64,000 nt of DNA from an uncultured Alcaligenaceae bacterium (GTDB lineage Bacteria; Pseudomonadota; Gammaproteobacteria; Burkholderiales; Burkholderiaceae_B): positions 16,442 through 80,441 of the forward strand of contig CALEQZ010000035.1 in NCBI GenBank assembly GCA_937908115.1, read 5' to 3'. Below are positions 9,240-17,203 of the stretch, piece after piece. Numbering within the stretch: the first letter of the stretch is position 1; every line of letters begins with the position of its first letter. Below the pieces are notes generated by a model. The model saw only the letters and a list, made by a program, of their open reading frames with translations, ran no database searches and was not told where the DNA came from. Both the position numbers and the translations under genes were made by a program.

Positions 9240-9997
9240 GTGGCCCCCGGATAGGCCCGCTGCAGGTACTGCATTTCGGCGAGGATATAGCCCAGCTCCT
9301 CGGTGTGGCGGCCGCGCCGGCCGCCGCGGTGCGCGGCGTGGCGGGCCTGCTCGGGCGGCGGCAACGACAGCGTCGCCTCGGCGCACACCTCCTGCACGTG
9401 CGAGGCCCAGTCATCGTGCAGGTCGGCCAAACGCGGCGCGATGCCGCGCGCGGCCAGGTCGTGCTCGACCTCGTCGTCGTGGAAAAGCTCGCCGGTGTAG
9501 GGCCACAAGGCGTCCACGGCGTCCTGCATGCGGCGGTGGCTTTCCTCGGTGCCGTCGCCCAGGCGCACCACCAAGTCCGAAGACCGGCGCAGGTGGTAGG
9601 CGACTTCCTTGAGCGATTTGGCCGCGATGGCGGCCACGCGCTCGTCGCTCGAGCGTGCCAGCTTGTCCAGCAGGAAGTAATGCCAGGCGTCGAAGAAGAA
9701 CTGGCGCACCATGGTGTGGCCGTAATCGCCATTGGGGCGCTCGACCAGCAGCACGTTGCGAAACTGCGGCGCGTCGCGCAGGTAGGCCAGCTGGTCCTCG
9801 TCCCGGCCCGCGCCTTCGACCTCGCCTGCCAGGGTCAGCCACATCCTGGCCTGGCCGAGCAGGTCCAGCGTGGTGTTGGCCAGCGCGAGTTCTTCCTCCA
9901 GGACTGGCGCCCGGCCGCACCACTGCGCCAGCCGCTGGGACAGGATCAGCGTGGCGTCGCCCTGGCGCAGCAGGTATTCGAACAGGTGTGCATCCAT
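9233..9997 (-). CDS. paaC: phenylacetyl-CoA epoxidase structural subunit PaaC
   Basis: Ferritin-like scaffold subunit of the PaaABC monooxygenase, which epoxidises the ring of phenylacetyl-CoA. The 254-residue protein matches the PaaC family, with the early helices LANTTLDLLGQARMWL and EDQLAYLRDAPQFRNVLLVE. By family knowledge PaaC pairs with PaaA but has lost iron-binding ability, so it is structural. It sits 19 bases after paaB and overlaps paaD by a few bases. Confidence 0.94.
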   Translation of the reverse strand: MDAHLFEYLLRQGDATLILSQRLAQWCGRAPVLEEELALANTTLDLLGQARMWLTLAGEVEGAGRDEDQLAYLRDAPQFRNVLLVERPNGDYGHTMVRQFFFDAWHYFLLDKLARSSDERVAAIAAKSLKEVAYHLRRSSDLVVRLGDGTEESHRRMQDAVDALWPYTGELFHDDEVEHDLAARGIAPRLADLHDDWASHVQEVCAEATLSLPPPEQARHAAHRGGRRGRHTEELGYILAEMQYLQRAYPGATW

Positions 9998-10016
9998 CTA
10001 GCCCGCTCCGGCGCCG

Positions 10017-10304
10017 TCACATGTGCTTGACCTCTTCCGGCACGGGGAAGAAGGTCGGATGGCGATAGATCTTGCTGGCGGCCGGGTCGAACAGCGGCTC
10101 CTTGTCCGAGGGGCTGCTGGCGACGATGTCAGACGACTTGACCACCCAGATGCTCACGCCCTCGTTGCGCCGCGTGTAAACGTCGCGCGCATTGTTGATG
10201 GCCATCTCGGCGTCGGCCGCATGCAGGCTGCCCACGTGCTTGTGGGCCAGGCCGTGCTGGCTGCGGATGAAGACTTCCCAAAGCGGGAATTCGCTGCTGC
10301 TCAT
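10017..10304 (-). CDS. paaB: phenylacetyl-CoA epoxidase subunit PaaB
   Basis: Small subunit of the PaaABCE epoxidase, thought to bridge PaaA/PaaC heterodimers. The protein is 95 residues, the same as E. coli PaaB, and begins MSSSEFPLWEVFIRSQHGL with the family motif HVGSLHAADAEMA. I chose the ATG at 10304, preceded by a GAGG sequence; a longer reading to 10361 adds residues not typical of the family. It lies 63 bases after paaA. Confidence 0.94.
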   Translation of the reverse strand: MSSSEFPLWEVFIRSQHGLAHKHVGSLHAADAEMAINNARDVYTRRNEGVSIWVVKSSDIVASSPSDKEPLFDPAASKIYRHPTFFPVPEEVKHM

Positions 10305-10367
10305 GGCTGGTATCCTCGGGCCGCGCGGCCCGGCGTTCTCGTGGATTCGGTTCGGTTCCATGCGGCG

Positions 10368-11357
10368 TCACGCCGCTGCGCGCGCCTGCCGCCGCTTGGC
10401 ATGCGCGGCCAGGGCCTCGCGCACCCATGCGCCCTCTTCGTGGGCGCGGCGCCGCGCTTGCATGCGGTCGCGGTTGCACGGCCCGTTGCCGCGCAGCACC
10501 TCGTAGAACTCGTTCCAGTCGATCTCCCCGAAGTCGTAATGGCCGCGCGCTTCGTTCCACTTCAGCTTGGGGTCGGGGATGGTCAGCCCCAGGTATTCGG
10601 CTTGCGGCACGGTCTGGTCGACCATCTTCTGGCGCAGTTCGTCGTTGGAGAACAGCTTGATCTTCCATTGCATGGACTGCGCACTGTTGGGCGACTCGGA
10701 GTCGGGCGGACCGAACATCATCAGCGCCGGCCACCACCAGCGGTTGAGCGCATCCTGGCACATCTGCTTCTGCTCGGGCGTGCCGTGGCGGCACATTTGC
10801 ACCAGCAGGTCGTAGCCTTGGCGCTGGTGGAAAGATTCCTCCTTGCAGATGCGCACCATGGCGCGCGCATACGGACCGTAGGAACAGCGGCACAGCGGGA
10901 TCTGGTTGATGATGGCTGCGCCGTCGACCAACCAGCCGATCATGCCGATGTCCGCCCAGGTCAGGGTCGGGTAGTTGAAGATGCTGGAGTACTTGGCGCG
11001 GCCGGCAAGCAGGTCCTCGATGAGGTCCTCGCGCGACACGCCCAGGGTTTCCACCGCGCTGTACAGGTATAGGCCGTGGCCGGCCTCGTCCTGCACCTTG
11101 GCCAGCAGGATGGCCTTGCGCTTGAGCGTGGGCGCGCGGGTGATCCAATTGCCTTCGGGCAGCATGCCGACGACCTCGGAATGCGCGTGCTGCGAGATCT
11201 GGCGTACCAGCGTCCTGCGGTACGCCTCGGGCATCCAATCCTGCGGCTCGATGCGCACGCCCGCATCGATGCGCTTCTGGAAGGCCTGCTCATCGGGCGG
11301 AAGGTCTTGCACCGGCCGGACATGGGTCACGCCGGTTTCCACGAGTTGGGCATACAT
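10368..11357 (-). CDS. paaA: phenylacetyl-CoA epoxidase catalytic subunit PaaA
   Basis: Catalytic di-iron oxygenase subunit that forms the 1,2-epoxide of phenylacetyl-CoA. The 329-residue protein contains the iron-binding helices with DEAGHGLYLYSAVE and EESFHQRQGYDLL, each giving an ExxH pair, and EDLIEDLLAG. It is the first gene of the operon paaABCDE-N-G-I-K and follows the promoter at 11404-11432. A GGGAGACAT sequence precedes the ATG. Length and motifs match the family fully. Confidence 0.96.
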   Translation of the reverse strand: MYAQLVETGVTHVRPVQDLPPDEQAFQKRIDAGVRIEPQDWMPEAYRRTLVRQISQHAHSEVVGMLPEGNWITRAPTLKRKAILLAKVQDEAGHGLYLYSAVETLGVSREDLIEDLLAGRAKYSSIFNYPTLTWADIGMIGWLVDGAAIINQIPLCRCSYGPYARAMVRICKEESFHQRQGYDLLVQMCRHGTPEQKQMCQDALNRWWWPALMMFGPPDSESPNSAQSMQWKIKLFSNDELRQKMVDQTVPQAEYLGLTIPDPKLKWNEARGHYDFGEIDWNEFYEVLRGNGPCNRDRMQARRRAHEEGAWVREALAAHAKRRQARAAA

Positions 11358-11403
11358 GGATGTCTCCCTTGCGGGCGCTCTTCCTAAGGCACCCTACGGC
11401 GGG

Positions 11404-11432
11404 ATTATTTAATACAAAAAATCCAATGTCAA
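11404..11432 (-). promoter_or_regulatory. probable sigma-70 promoter of the paaA operon
   Basis: On the minus strand a perfect -35 TTGACA (11432-11427) is separated by exactly 17 bases from AATAAT (11409-11404), five of six matches to the -10 consensus. The surrounding DNA is much richer in A+T than the flanking genes. Transcription would begin near 11397, about 40 bases before paaA. The match is seen directly; its use as the paa promoter is inferred. Confidence 0.65.
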
Positions 11433-11442
11433 ACGTATTTCT

Positions 11443-11469
11443 GTATCATGTCGAACATCCCGTATCATG
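11443..11469. promoter_or_regulatory. direct repeat GTATCATG, candidate PaaX operator
   Basis: The octamer GTATCATG occurs at 11443-11450 and again at 11462-11469, 19 bases apart and on the same face for a two-turn spacing. The pair lies just upstream of the paaA -35 box and just in front of paaX, so a regulator bound here could act on both genes. PaaX in other bacteria releases its operator on binding phenylacetyl-CoA. Binding to this repeat is inference. Confidence 0.4.
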
Positions 11470-11503
11470 AGCGCGCCGGTTTGCGACCCATTACGCCCTA
11501 GGC

Positions 11504-12460
11504 ATGCCAACTTCTTCGTCCGCACTGCAAAGCCACATCGAAAGCCTGCTCGAGCGCGACCCGCCGCGCGCCAAATCCCTATGCGTGACGCTGCTCGGCG
11601 ACGCGTTGCTGCCCCATGGCGGCAGCATCTGGCTGGGTGACCTGATCGAGCTGATGCGGCCCCTGGGCATCAACGAGCGGCTGCTACGCACTAGCGCATT
11701 CCGGCTCACGGCCGAGGGCTGGCTGCGCTCCGAGCGCGACGGGCGGCGCAGCCGCTACGCGCTGTCGGATCAAGGGCTGCGCTGGACCGAGCACGCCAGC
11801 CAGCGCATTTACGACGGGCCGTCGCCGGACTGGGACGGCACGTGGACGCTGGTCGTGCTACCGCGCACCGCAGGCAATGGCCTGGCCGAACGCACGGAAC
11901 TGCGCCGCCAGCTCGCTTGGGAAGGTTTCGGCGCGTTGGCGCCAGGGGTATACGCCCATCCGCAGGTGCGGGCCAGCACCGCCCATGCCATCCTGGATCG
12001 ACTGGGCATCCCGGACAAGGCACTGGTGCTGTCGGCACGCGACTTGGCCGATGCGGGCGGCCTGCCCATCGCGGCGCTGGTCGCGCAGTGCTGGAACCTG
12101 GAGGAACTGGCAGGCCAGTATCGGTCCTTTATCGCCGACTATGGCCCGTTGGAAAAATCACTACGGGCGCGGCCGGCCCCGCAGCTGGCCTTTGCCACGC
12201 GCGCGCTGCTGCTGCACCGCTGGCGCCGCATCGTGCTGCACGACCCGCAATTGCCGCCGGCGCTGCTGCCGGCGGACTGGCCCGGCCTGGCGGCGCGGCG
12301 GCTGTGCGCGCGCCTGTACTGGATGGCATTTGCTGCAGCGGAAGAACACCTGAATGCGGTGGCCGGGCGCGACAACGACCGGTACCGTCCCTTGTCGCCA
12401 CAGGCGTACCGCCGCTTCGGCGGCGCGCCGCCCGAGGTGATGGCAGCCCAGGCGGCGTGA
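11504..12460 (+). CDS. paaX: PaaX-family transcriptional repressor
   Basis: Phenylacetyl-CoA-responsive repressor of the paa genes. The 318-residue protein has the PaaX N-terminal winged helix (LCVTLLGDALLPHGGSIWLG, then RLTAEGWLRSERDGRRSRY) and the family's central and C-terminal domains, including WDGTWTLVVLP and the near-terminal YRPLSPQAYRRFGG. It is divergent from paaA across 146 bases that hold a promoter and a repeated octamer. The first in-frame ATG with family-like N-terminus is at 11504. Identity is strong from both domain pattern and position. Confidence 0.92.
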   Translation: MPTSSSALQSHIESLLERDPPRAKSLCVTLLGDALLPHGGSIWLGDLIELMRPLGINERLLRTSAFRLTAEGWLRSERDGRRSRYALSDQGLRWTEHASQRIYDGPSPDWDGTWTLVVLPRTAGNGLAERTELRRQLAWEGFGALAPGVYAHPQVRASTAHAILDRLGIPDKALVLSARDLADAGGLPIAALVAQCWNLEELAGQYRSFIADYGPLEKSLRARPAPQLAFATRALLLHRWRRIVLHDPQLPPALLPADWPGLAARRLCARLYWMAFAAAEEHLNAVAGRDNDRYRPLSPQAYRRFGGAPPEVMAAQAA

Positions 12461-12555
12461 TCCCGCGGCAGCGCTTGCGCGCGGTTATCGCCTTCCATGG
12501 CCCAGGCGCCGATTGCGACACCGGCGCCCCGCCTTTCAGGCCGGCGCCCCCGGGC

Positions 12556-13101
12556 CTAGACGCGCAGGAAGTGCTCGCGGTAGTACTTGAGCTCTTCGAT
12601 GGACTCGTAGATGTCGGCCAGCGCCTCGTGGCGGCTTTTCTTCTCGAACCCCTTGTAGACCTCCGGGCGCCAGCGCCGGGCCAGTTCCTTGAGCGTGCTC
12701 ACGTCGAGGTTGCGGTAATGGAAAAACTGTTCCAGGCGCGGCATGTAGCGCACCATGAAGCGGCGGTCCTGGCTGATCGTGTTGCCGCACAGCGGCGACT
12801 TGCCCGCCGGCACGTGGCGAGACAAAAAGTCCAGCAGGATGTCCTCGGCCTGCGCCTCGGTCAGTGTGGAAGCGCGCACCTTGTCGATCAGGCCGCTGCG
12901 CCCGTGCGTGGCCTGGTTCCAGCTGTCCATGGCCGCCAGCAGGCTGTCGGGCTGGTGGATGACCAGCACGGGGCCCTCGGCCACCACGGCCAAGTCGGGC
13001 TCGGTCACCACGACCGCCACCTCGATGATGCGCTCCTTTTCCGGGTCTAGGCCGGTCATCTCCATATCCAGCCAGACCAGGCGATTGTCGTTCGCAGCCA
13101 T
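12556..13101 (-). CDS. orn: oligoribonuclease
   Basis: 3'-to-5' exonuclease that degrades 2-5 nucleotide RNAs (and pGpG) to mononucleotides; usually essential. At 181 residues it equals E. coli Orn. DEDDh motifs are visible: WLDMEMTGLDPE (Asp and Glu), a central Asp near ISQDRRFMVRYM, and the C-terminal SRHEALADI with His and Asp. I chose the ATG at 13101; an alternative start at 13131 adds ten residues not found in the family. It is divergent from the M48 protease gene. Confidence 0.95.
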   Translation of the reverse strand: MAANDNRLVWLDMEMTGLDPEKERIIEVAVVVTEPDLAVVAEGPVLVIHQPDSLLAAMDSWNQATHGRSGLIDKVRASTLTEAQAEDILLDFLSRHVPAGKSPLCGNTISQDRRFMVRYMPRLEQFFHYRNLDVSTLKELARRWRPEVYKGFEKKSRHEALADIYESIEELKYYREHFLRV

Positions 13102-13173
13102 ATAATTTGCTTCCACACGCCGGATTGCCAAGGCCGGATTTTCTCATACGCGCGGTAATCCGCCCGCCGCTCC

Positions 13174-14418
13174 ATGCTGACATTGCTATTTGCCTTCTTC
13201 TTGCTTGCCGACGTCGCCTTGCGGCTGTGGCTGGCCGGCCGCCAGATCCGCCACGTCGGCAGCCACCGCGACGCCGTGCCAGCCGAGTTCGCCTCGCGCA
13301 TCGGACTGGCCAGCCACCAGCGGGCGGCCGATTACACCATCGCGCGGGTGCGGCTGGGCATGGTCGAGCGCGTCTTCGATGCCGGCGTGCTGGTCTGGCT
13401 GACGCTGCTGGGCGGCCTGCAAAGCATCGATCTCTTCATCATGGGCTTGGTGCGCGACGACATGCTGCGGCAGCTGCTGCTGCTGGCCGCCGTGACGGGC
13501 CTGCTGGCGCTGCTCGGCCTGCCGTTCACGCTGTGGCGGCAGTTCCGCCTGGAAGCGCGGTTCGGCTTTAACCGGATGACGCCCGCGCTTTTCGCCGCCG
13601 ATGCGGCCAAGGGAGTGTTGCTGGCGCTCGTGCTCGGCGCGCCGCTGGCCGCCGCGGTGCTGTGGATCATGGCCGCGGCCGGCCCCTACTGGTGGATATG
13701 GGCCTGGGCGGTCTGGGCGGGCTTTAACCTGCTGGTGCTGCTGATTTTCCCGACCGTCATCGCCCCGCTGTTCAACAAGTTCACGCCGCTACAGGATCCC
13801 GAGCTCGCCTCGCGCATCCGGGCGCTGGCCGAACGCTGCGGCTTTTCCCTGAACGGGCTGTTCGTGATGGATGGCTCCAAGCGCTCGGCCCATGGCAACG
13901 CCTACTTCACCGGCTTCGGCAAATCGCGCCGCATCGTGTTTTTCGACACGCTGCTGGCGCGGCTGACGGCCGACGAAATCGAAGCCGTGCTCGCGCACGA
14001 GCTCGGCCATTTCAAGCGGCGGCACATCACGCGCCGCATCGTGATCAGCCTGCTGATGGCGCTGGCCTTTTTCGCGGCGCTCGGCTGGCTGGCGCAACAG
14101 CCCTGGTTCTATACCGGCCTGGGCGTCGTGCCCCAGCTCGGCGCGCGCAACGACGCCATGGCGCTGCTGCTCTTTTTCCTGGTCGTGCCTGTATTCACCT
14201 TTCCGCTGACGCCGCTGATGAGCTGGTATTCGCGGCGCGACGAGTTCGAGGCCGACCGTTTCGCTGCCGAGCAAAGCGCGCCGGACAAGCTCGTTTCGGC
14301 GCTGGTCAAGCTCTATGACGACAACGCCGCCACCCTCACGCCCGACCCCGTGCATTCGGCTTTTTACGACAGCCATCCGCCGGCGGCCGTTCGGATACGG
14401 CAGTTGAGTGCCGGATGA
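13174..14418 (+). CDS. M48-family Ste24/HtpX-like membrane metalloprotease
   Basis: Zinc metallopeptidase of the Ste24 (CAAX protease 1-like) branch of M48, embedded in the inner membrane; in bacteria such proteins are linked to membrane protein quality control, but the target here is unknown. The 414-residue protein has several hydrophobic helices and the zinc motif AHELGHFKRRH (HExxH), with the third ligand in EFEADRFA. Two further helices follow the active site. Its stop overlaps the rsgA start. It is longer than HtpX and fits the Ste24 size. Confidence 0.88.
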   Translation: MLTLLFAFFLLADVALRLWLAGRQIRHVGSHRDAVPAEFASRIGLASHQRAADYTIARVRLGMVERVFDAGVLVWLTLLGGLQSIDLFIMGLVRDDMLRQLLLLAAVTGLLALLGLPFTLWRQFRLEARFGFNRMTPALFAADAAKGVLLALVLGAPLAAAVLWIMAAAGPYWWIWAWAVWAGFNLLVLLIFPTVIAPLFNKFTPLQDPELASRIRALAERCGFSLNGLFVMDGSKRSAHGNAYFTGFGKSRRIVFFDTLLARLTADEIEAVLAHELGHFKRRHITRRIVISLLMALAFFAALGWLAQQPWFYTGLGVVPQLGARNDAMALLLFFLVVPVFTFPLTPLMSWYSRRDEFEADRFAAEQSAPDKLVSALVKLYDDNAATLTPDPVHSAFYDSHPPAAVRIRQLSAG

Positions 14419-15401
14419 CCGCCCCCGCCCAGCGATTGGACGAAGACGATTCCACGCCGCAGCGCCCCGCGGGCCGCGCGGCGCGCCCGGGCGCAGCGGC
14501 GCCAGGTTTGGCGGCCGGCCGAGTCATTGCCGCGCATGGCCGCCACTACACCGTCGAGCTTGGCGACGGCAGCGTGCGCCAATGCTACCCCCGCGGCAAG
14601 AAGGCCGGCGCCGCGGCAGTGGGCGACCGCGTGCAGATTCGCCTGCAAGGCCGCGACGAAGGGGTCATCGAGTCGGTGCTGCCACGCACCAACCTGCTTT
14701 ACCGGTCCGACGAGATGCGAACCAAGCAGTTCGCCGCCAACGTCGACCTGCTCATCATCGTGGTCGCCGTCCGGCCGCAGTTTTCCGACGACCTGCTGGG
14801 CCGGGCGCTGGCCGGCGCCTGGGCCGCGCAAGTCGAGCCCGTCATCGTCATGAACAAAGTGGACCTGGCCGACGGGCGTGACGACGCCCGCCGGCGGCTG
14901 GCTCCGTACACGCAGTTGGGCGTGCCCGTGCTGGAATTGAGCGCATTGGACGTGGATGCGACCCGTTCAGCGCTCGCCCCTCGGCTGGCTGGCCGCACCG
15001 GGCTGCTGCTGGGCCAAAGCGGCATGGGCAAGTCCACCCTGCTCAATGCCCTGGCGCCCGACGCCGGCGCGGCCACCCGTGAATATTCCGAGGCGCTGGG
15101 CACCGGCCGCCACACGACCACCAGCACCCGGCTGTACCACCTGCCGCCGCCAGGCGGTGACCTGATCGATTCCCCGGGCTTCCAAGCCTTCGGGCTGCAG
15201 CACCTGACGCCCGGCGAGATCGAGCGTGGATTCCCGGAATTCGCCGAGCCGACGCGGCAATGCCGCTTCTACAACTGCACCCACCTGCACGAACCCGGCT
15301 GCGGGGTGCTTGCCGCCCTGCGCGAGGGCACGATCGCCGCCTCGCGGCACGACTTGTACAGGCGCCTGCTGCAGGAACGCGAAGCGGCGCAGCGCTACTG
15401 A
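14415..15401 (+). CDS. rsgA: small ribosomal subunit biogenesis GTPase RsgA
   Basis: Circularly permuted GTPase that helps mature the 30S subunit. The 328-residue protein has an N-terminal OB domain, then GTPase motifs in permuted order: MNKVDLADG (G4), GQSGMGKSTLL (G1), IDSPGFQ (G3). A zinc-binding knuckle CRFYNCTHLHEPGC is at the C-terminal side. The first about 35 residues are Arg/Ala/Pro-rich and low in complexity, which is common for this protein in high-GC bacteria. The start overlaps the upstream stop (ATGA). Confidence 0.95.
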   Translation: MTAPAQRLDEDDSTPQRPAGRAARPGAAAPGLAAGRVIAAHGRHYTVELGDGSVRQCYPRGKKAGAAAVGDRVQIRLQGRDEGVIESVLPRTNLLYRSDEMRTKQFAANVDLLIIVVAVRPQFSDDLLGRALAGAWAAQVEPVIVMNKVDLADGRDDARRRLAPYTQLGVPVLELSALDVDATRSALAPRLAGRTGLLLGQSGMGKSTLLNALAPDAGAATREYSEALGTGRHTTTSTRLYHLPPPGGDLIDSPGFQAFGLQHLTPGEIERGFPEFAEPTRQCRFYNCTHLHEPGCGVLAALREGTIAASRHDLYRRLLQEREAAQRY

Positions 15402-15473
15402 AAAACCCGCTGTGGGCCTGGACAGGCGGCTGCGCGAACGGGATCCCTGCCGCGCCGGCATGCACGCTCGCCC

Positions 15474-16190
15474 TCAGGCGCTGCGCAGCAAGTGATAGAG
15501 GTTGCGCAGCATGGCCGCCGTCGCGCCCCAGATGAAATACCCCTGCCAGGGCATGGAGTAATACTGGCGCTCGCGGCCGTCGGGCAGGCGGACCCGGTGA
15601 CGTCTGTGGTTGGCGGGGTCCATCAGGAAGGCCAGCGGCACCTCGAACACCTCGGCCACTTCGAAGGCATCGGGCGACAGGGTGTAACCCGTGCGCACCA
15701 GGCCTGGCACCGGGGTGATCGAAAAGCCCGTGCTGGTCAGGTAAGGCGGCATGTTCGGCAACACCTCGACGTGTGACAGTGGCAGGCCGGTTTCCTCCTC
15801 GGCCTCGCGCAGCGCGGCCGCCTCCGGGCTCGCATCCCATGCCTCGATCCGCCCGCCGGGAAAACTGATCTGGCCGGCGTGGTCATGCAGGTGGGCCGTG
15901 CGCCGCGTCAGCATGACACGCACCCCGTCCTCATGCATGACCAAGGGGATGAGCACTGCGGCTTCGACCGGCGGCCCTTCCCTGCCCGGATAGCGCATCC
16001 GTGCCTCGTCGGTGGGTTCGGGCTGCCAGTCTGGCGGCGCGCCGAGCACGTTGCGCAAGGCATCGGGCGTGAGCCGCTCGGCCGAAAGCGCAGCCAGGCC
16101 ATCGTCGGCCGGCGTCCATGGCTGCGCCGCGGCATCGAACTGTGGGCGCACCGGCGCGCGGCGCGCCCGCGTGGCAGAAGGGGGATTCAT
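15474..16190 (-). CDS. Nudix hydrolase, CoA pyrophosphatase (NudL-like)
   Basis: Predicted CoA diphosphatase that cleaves CoA or its derivatives to phosphopantetheine and 3',5'-ADP. The 238-residue protein has the extended motif typical of the CoA branch (HAGQISFPGGRIE) running into the Nudix box with REAEEETGL. I chose the ATG at 16190 (MNPPSATR); the longer reading to 16304 passes through the rplS terminator and is unlikely. It is convergent with rsgA, 72 bases apart, and lies downstream of rplS on the same strand. Confidence 0.85.
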   Translation of the reverse strand: MNPPSATRARRAPVRPQFDAAAQPWTPADDGLAALSAERLTPDALRNVLGAPPDWQPEPTDEARMRYPGREGPPVEAAVLIPLVMHEDGVRVMLTRRTAHLHDHAGQISFPGGRIEAWDASPEAAALREAEEETGLPLSHVEVLPNMPPYLTSTGFSITPVPGLVRTGYTLSPDAFEVAEVFEVPLAFLMDPANHRRHRVRLPDGRERQYYSMPWQGYFIWGATAAMLRNLYHLLRSA

Positions 16191-16293
16191 GTGGCGTTGT
16201 GGTCGCGTCCCTGGCGCAACGCCCCGGGGATCGAGCAAGACATTCCAGACGCAGATCATCGCAGAATTCGCGCCGCGCCGCTGCACGGCCAAC

Positions 16294-16322
16294 AAAAAAG
16301 GCACCCCGCGGGGTGCCTTTTT
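16294..16322 (-). terminator. intrinsic terminator after rplS
   Basis: A GC-rich hairpin GGCACCCC/GGGGTGCC with a 2-base-centred loop is flanked by six A residues on one side and five T residues on the other, so it can work in both directions. It lies 17 bases past the rplS stop. Confidence 0.9.
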
Positions 16323-16339
16323 GCCATCCGGCCTGCGCC

Positions 16340-16720
16340 TTATTCGGCGGCAGCTTGCTTGCGCACCAGCTTTTCCTTGATGCGCGCGGACTTGCCGGAA
16401 CGCTCGCGCAGGTAGTACAGCTTGGCGCGACGCACGCTGCCGCGGCGCTTGACCTCGATCGACGCGATCTGCGGCGAGTACAGCTGGAACGTGCGCTCCA
16501 CGGCCTCGCCGGAGGAGATCTTGCGCACGATGAAAGACGAGTTCAGGCCGCGGTTGCGCTTGGCGATGACCACGCCTTCGTAGGCCTGCACGCGCTTGCG
16601 GTTGCCTTCGACGACGTTGACGTTGACGACGACGGTGTCGCCGGGCCCGAATTCGACGGGCGGCTTGCCGCCGGTCAGGCGGGCGATTTCTTCCTGCTCG
16701 AGCTGAGCGATGAGGTTCAT
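16340..16720 (-). CDS. rplS: 50S ribosomal protein L19
   Basis: Ribosomal protein of the 30S-50S interface. The 126-residue protein shows L19 features: PVEFGPGDTVVVNVNVVEG near residues 23-41, then VQAYEGVVIAKRNRG and ERTFQLYSPQIASIEV. The ATG at 16720 follows an AGGAGCC ribosome binding site and is preferred to a start 24 bases upstream. Its usual operon partners rpsP, rimM and trmD are not next to it here; the gene upstream on this strand is the small protein gene ending at 16930, 209 bases away. Confidence 0.97.
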   Translation of the reverse strand: MNLIAQLEQEEIARLTGGKPPVEFGPGDTVVVNVNVVEGNRKRVQAYEGVVIAKRNRGLNSSFIVRKISSGEAVERTFQLYSPQIASIEVKRRGSVRRAKLYYLRERSGKSARIKEKLVRKQAAAE

Positions 16721-16929
16721 GATGGCTCCTGGGTCATCGTGCAAGGGCGAAGAATGAAGATTTCACAGCAGAACGCCCGATCAAAAAGGCGTCCCCGCTG
16801 CCAGTGTTGGCGCCCAGGCAGAGGATGAGTTTTGCAAAACCAAGTATTTTACAGGCAAAATGGGTTTCCTGCACGTCAGCGGCCACAGCCGGCCTCACTT
16901 TGGGCCATCGCGCGCCGCCCCCCTGGCCG

Positions 16930-17202
16930 TCAAAAACCCGCCGCGTGGCCCAGCCACATCAGTCCAGGAATCAGCGCACCCCAGGCCAGCACCATGGCCA
17001 CATCCACGATCCTGCCGGCCAGGGAGGTGGCGCCTTGCGCCTTGTCGCGGCTGCCCTGGGCCGCCCCGGCCGGGGCAGCCGTACCTGGGCCGGACCAGCC
17101 AGGCCGGCAGCCTGGCGAGCGGGCATGGCCCGAGGAAGGCGGCGGAAACGGCCATTTGCCAGGCAAACGCTGCGGCATGGCATCCAGCAGTGCGATATTC
17201 AT
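16930..17202 (-). CDS. small single-pass membrane protein of unknown function
   Basis: I do not recognise this 90-residue protein. Residues 1-60 are rich in Pro, Gly and basic residues and look disordered; a hydrophobic segment IVDVAMVLAWGALIPGLMWL lies near the C-terminus and would form one membrane helix. Its ATG begins one base after the stop of the radical SAM gene (TGAGATG), so it is translationally coupled and would share its LexA-controlled promoter. That tight spacing is the main reason to believe it is real. Confidence 0.55.
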   Translation of the reverse strand: MNIALLDAMPQRLPGKWPFPPPSSGHARSPGCRPGWSGPGTAAPAGAAQGSRDKAQGATSLAGRIVDVAMVLAWGALIPGLMWLGHAAGF

Positions 17203-17203
17203 C

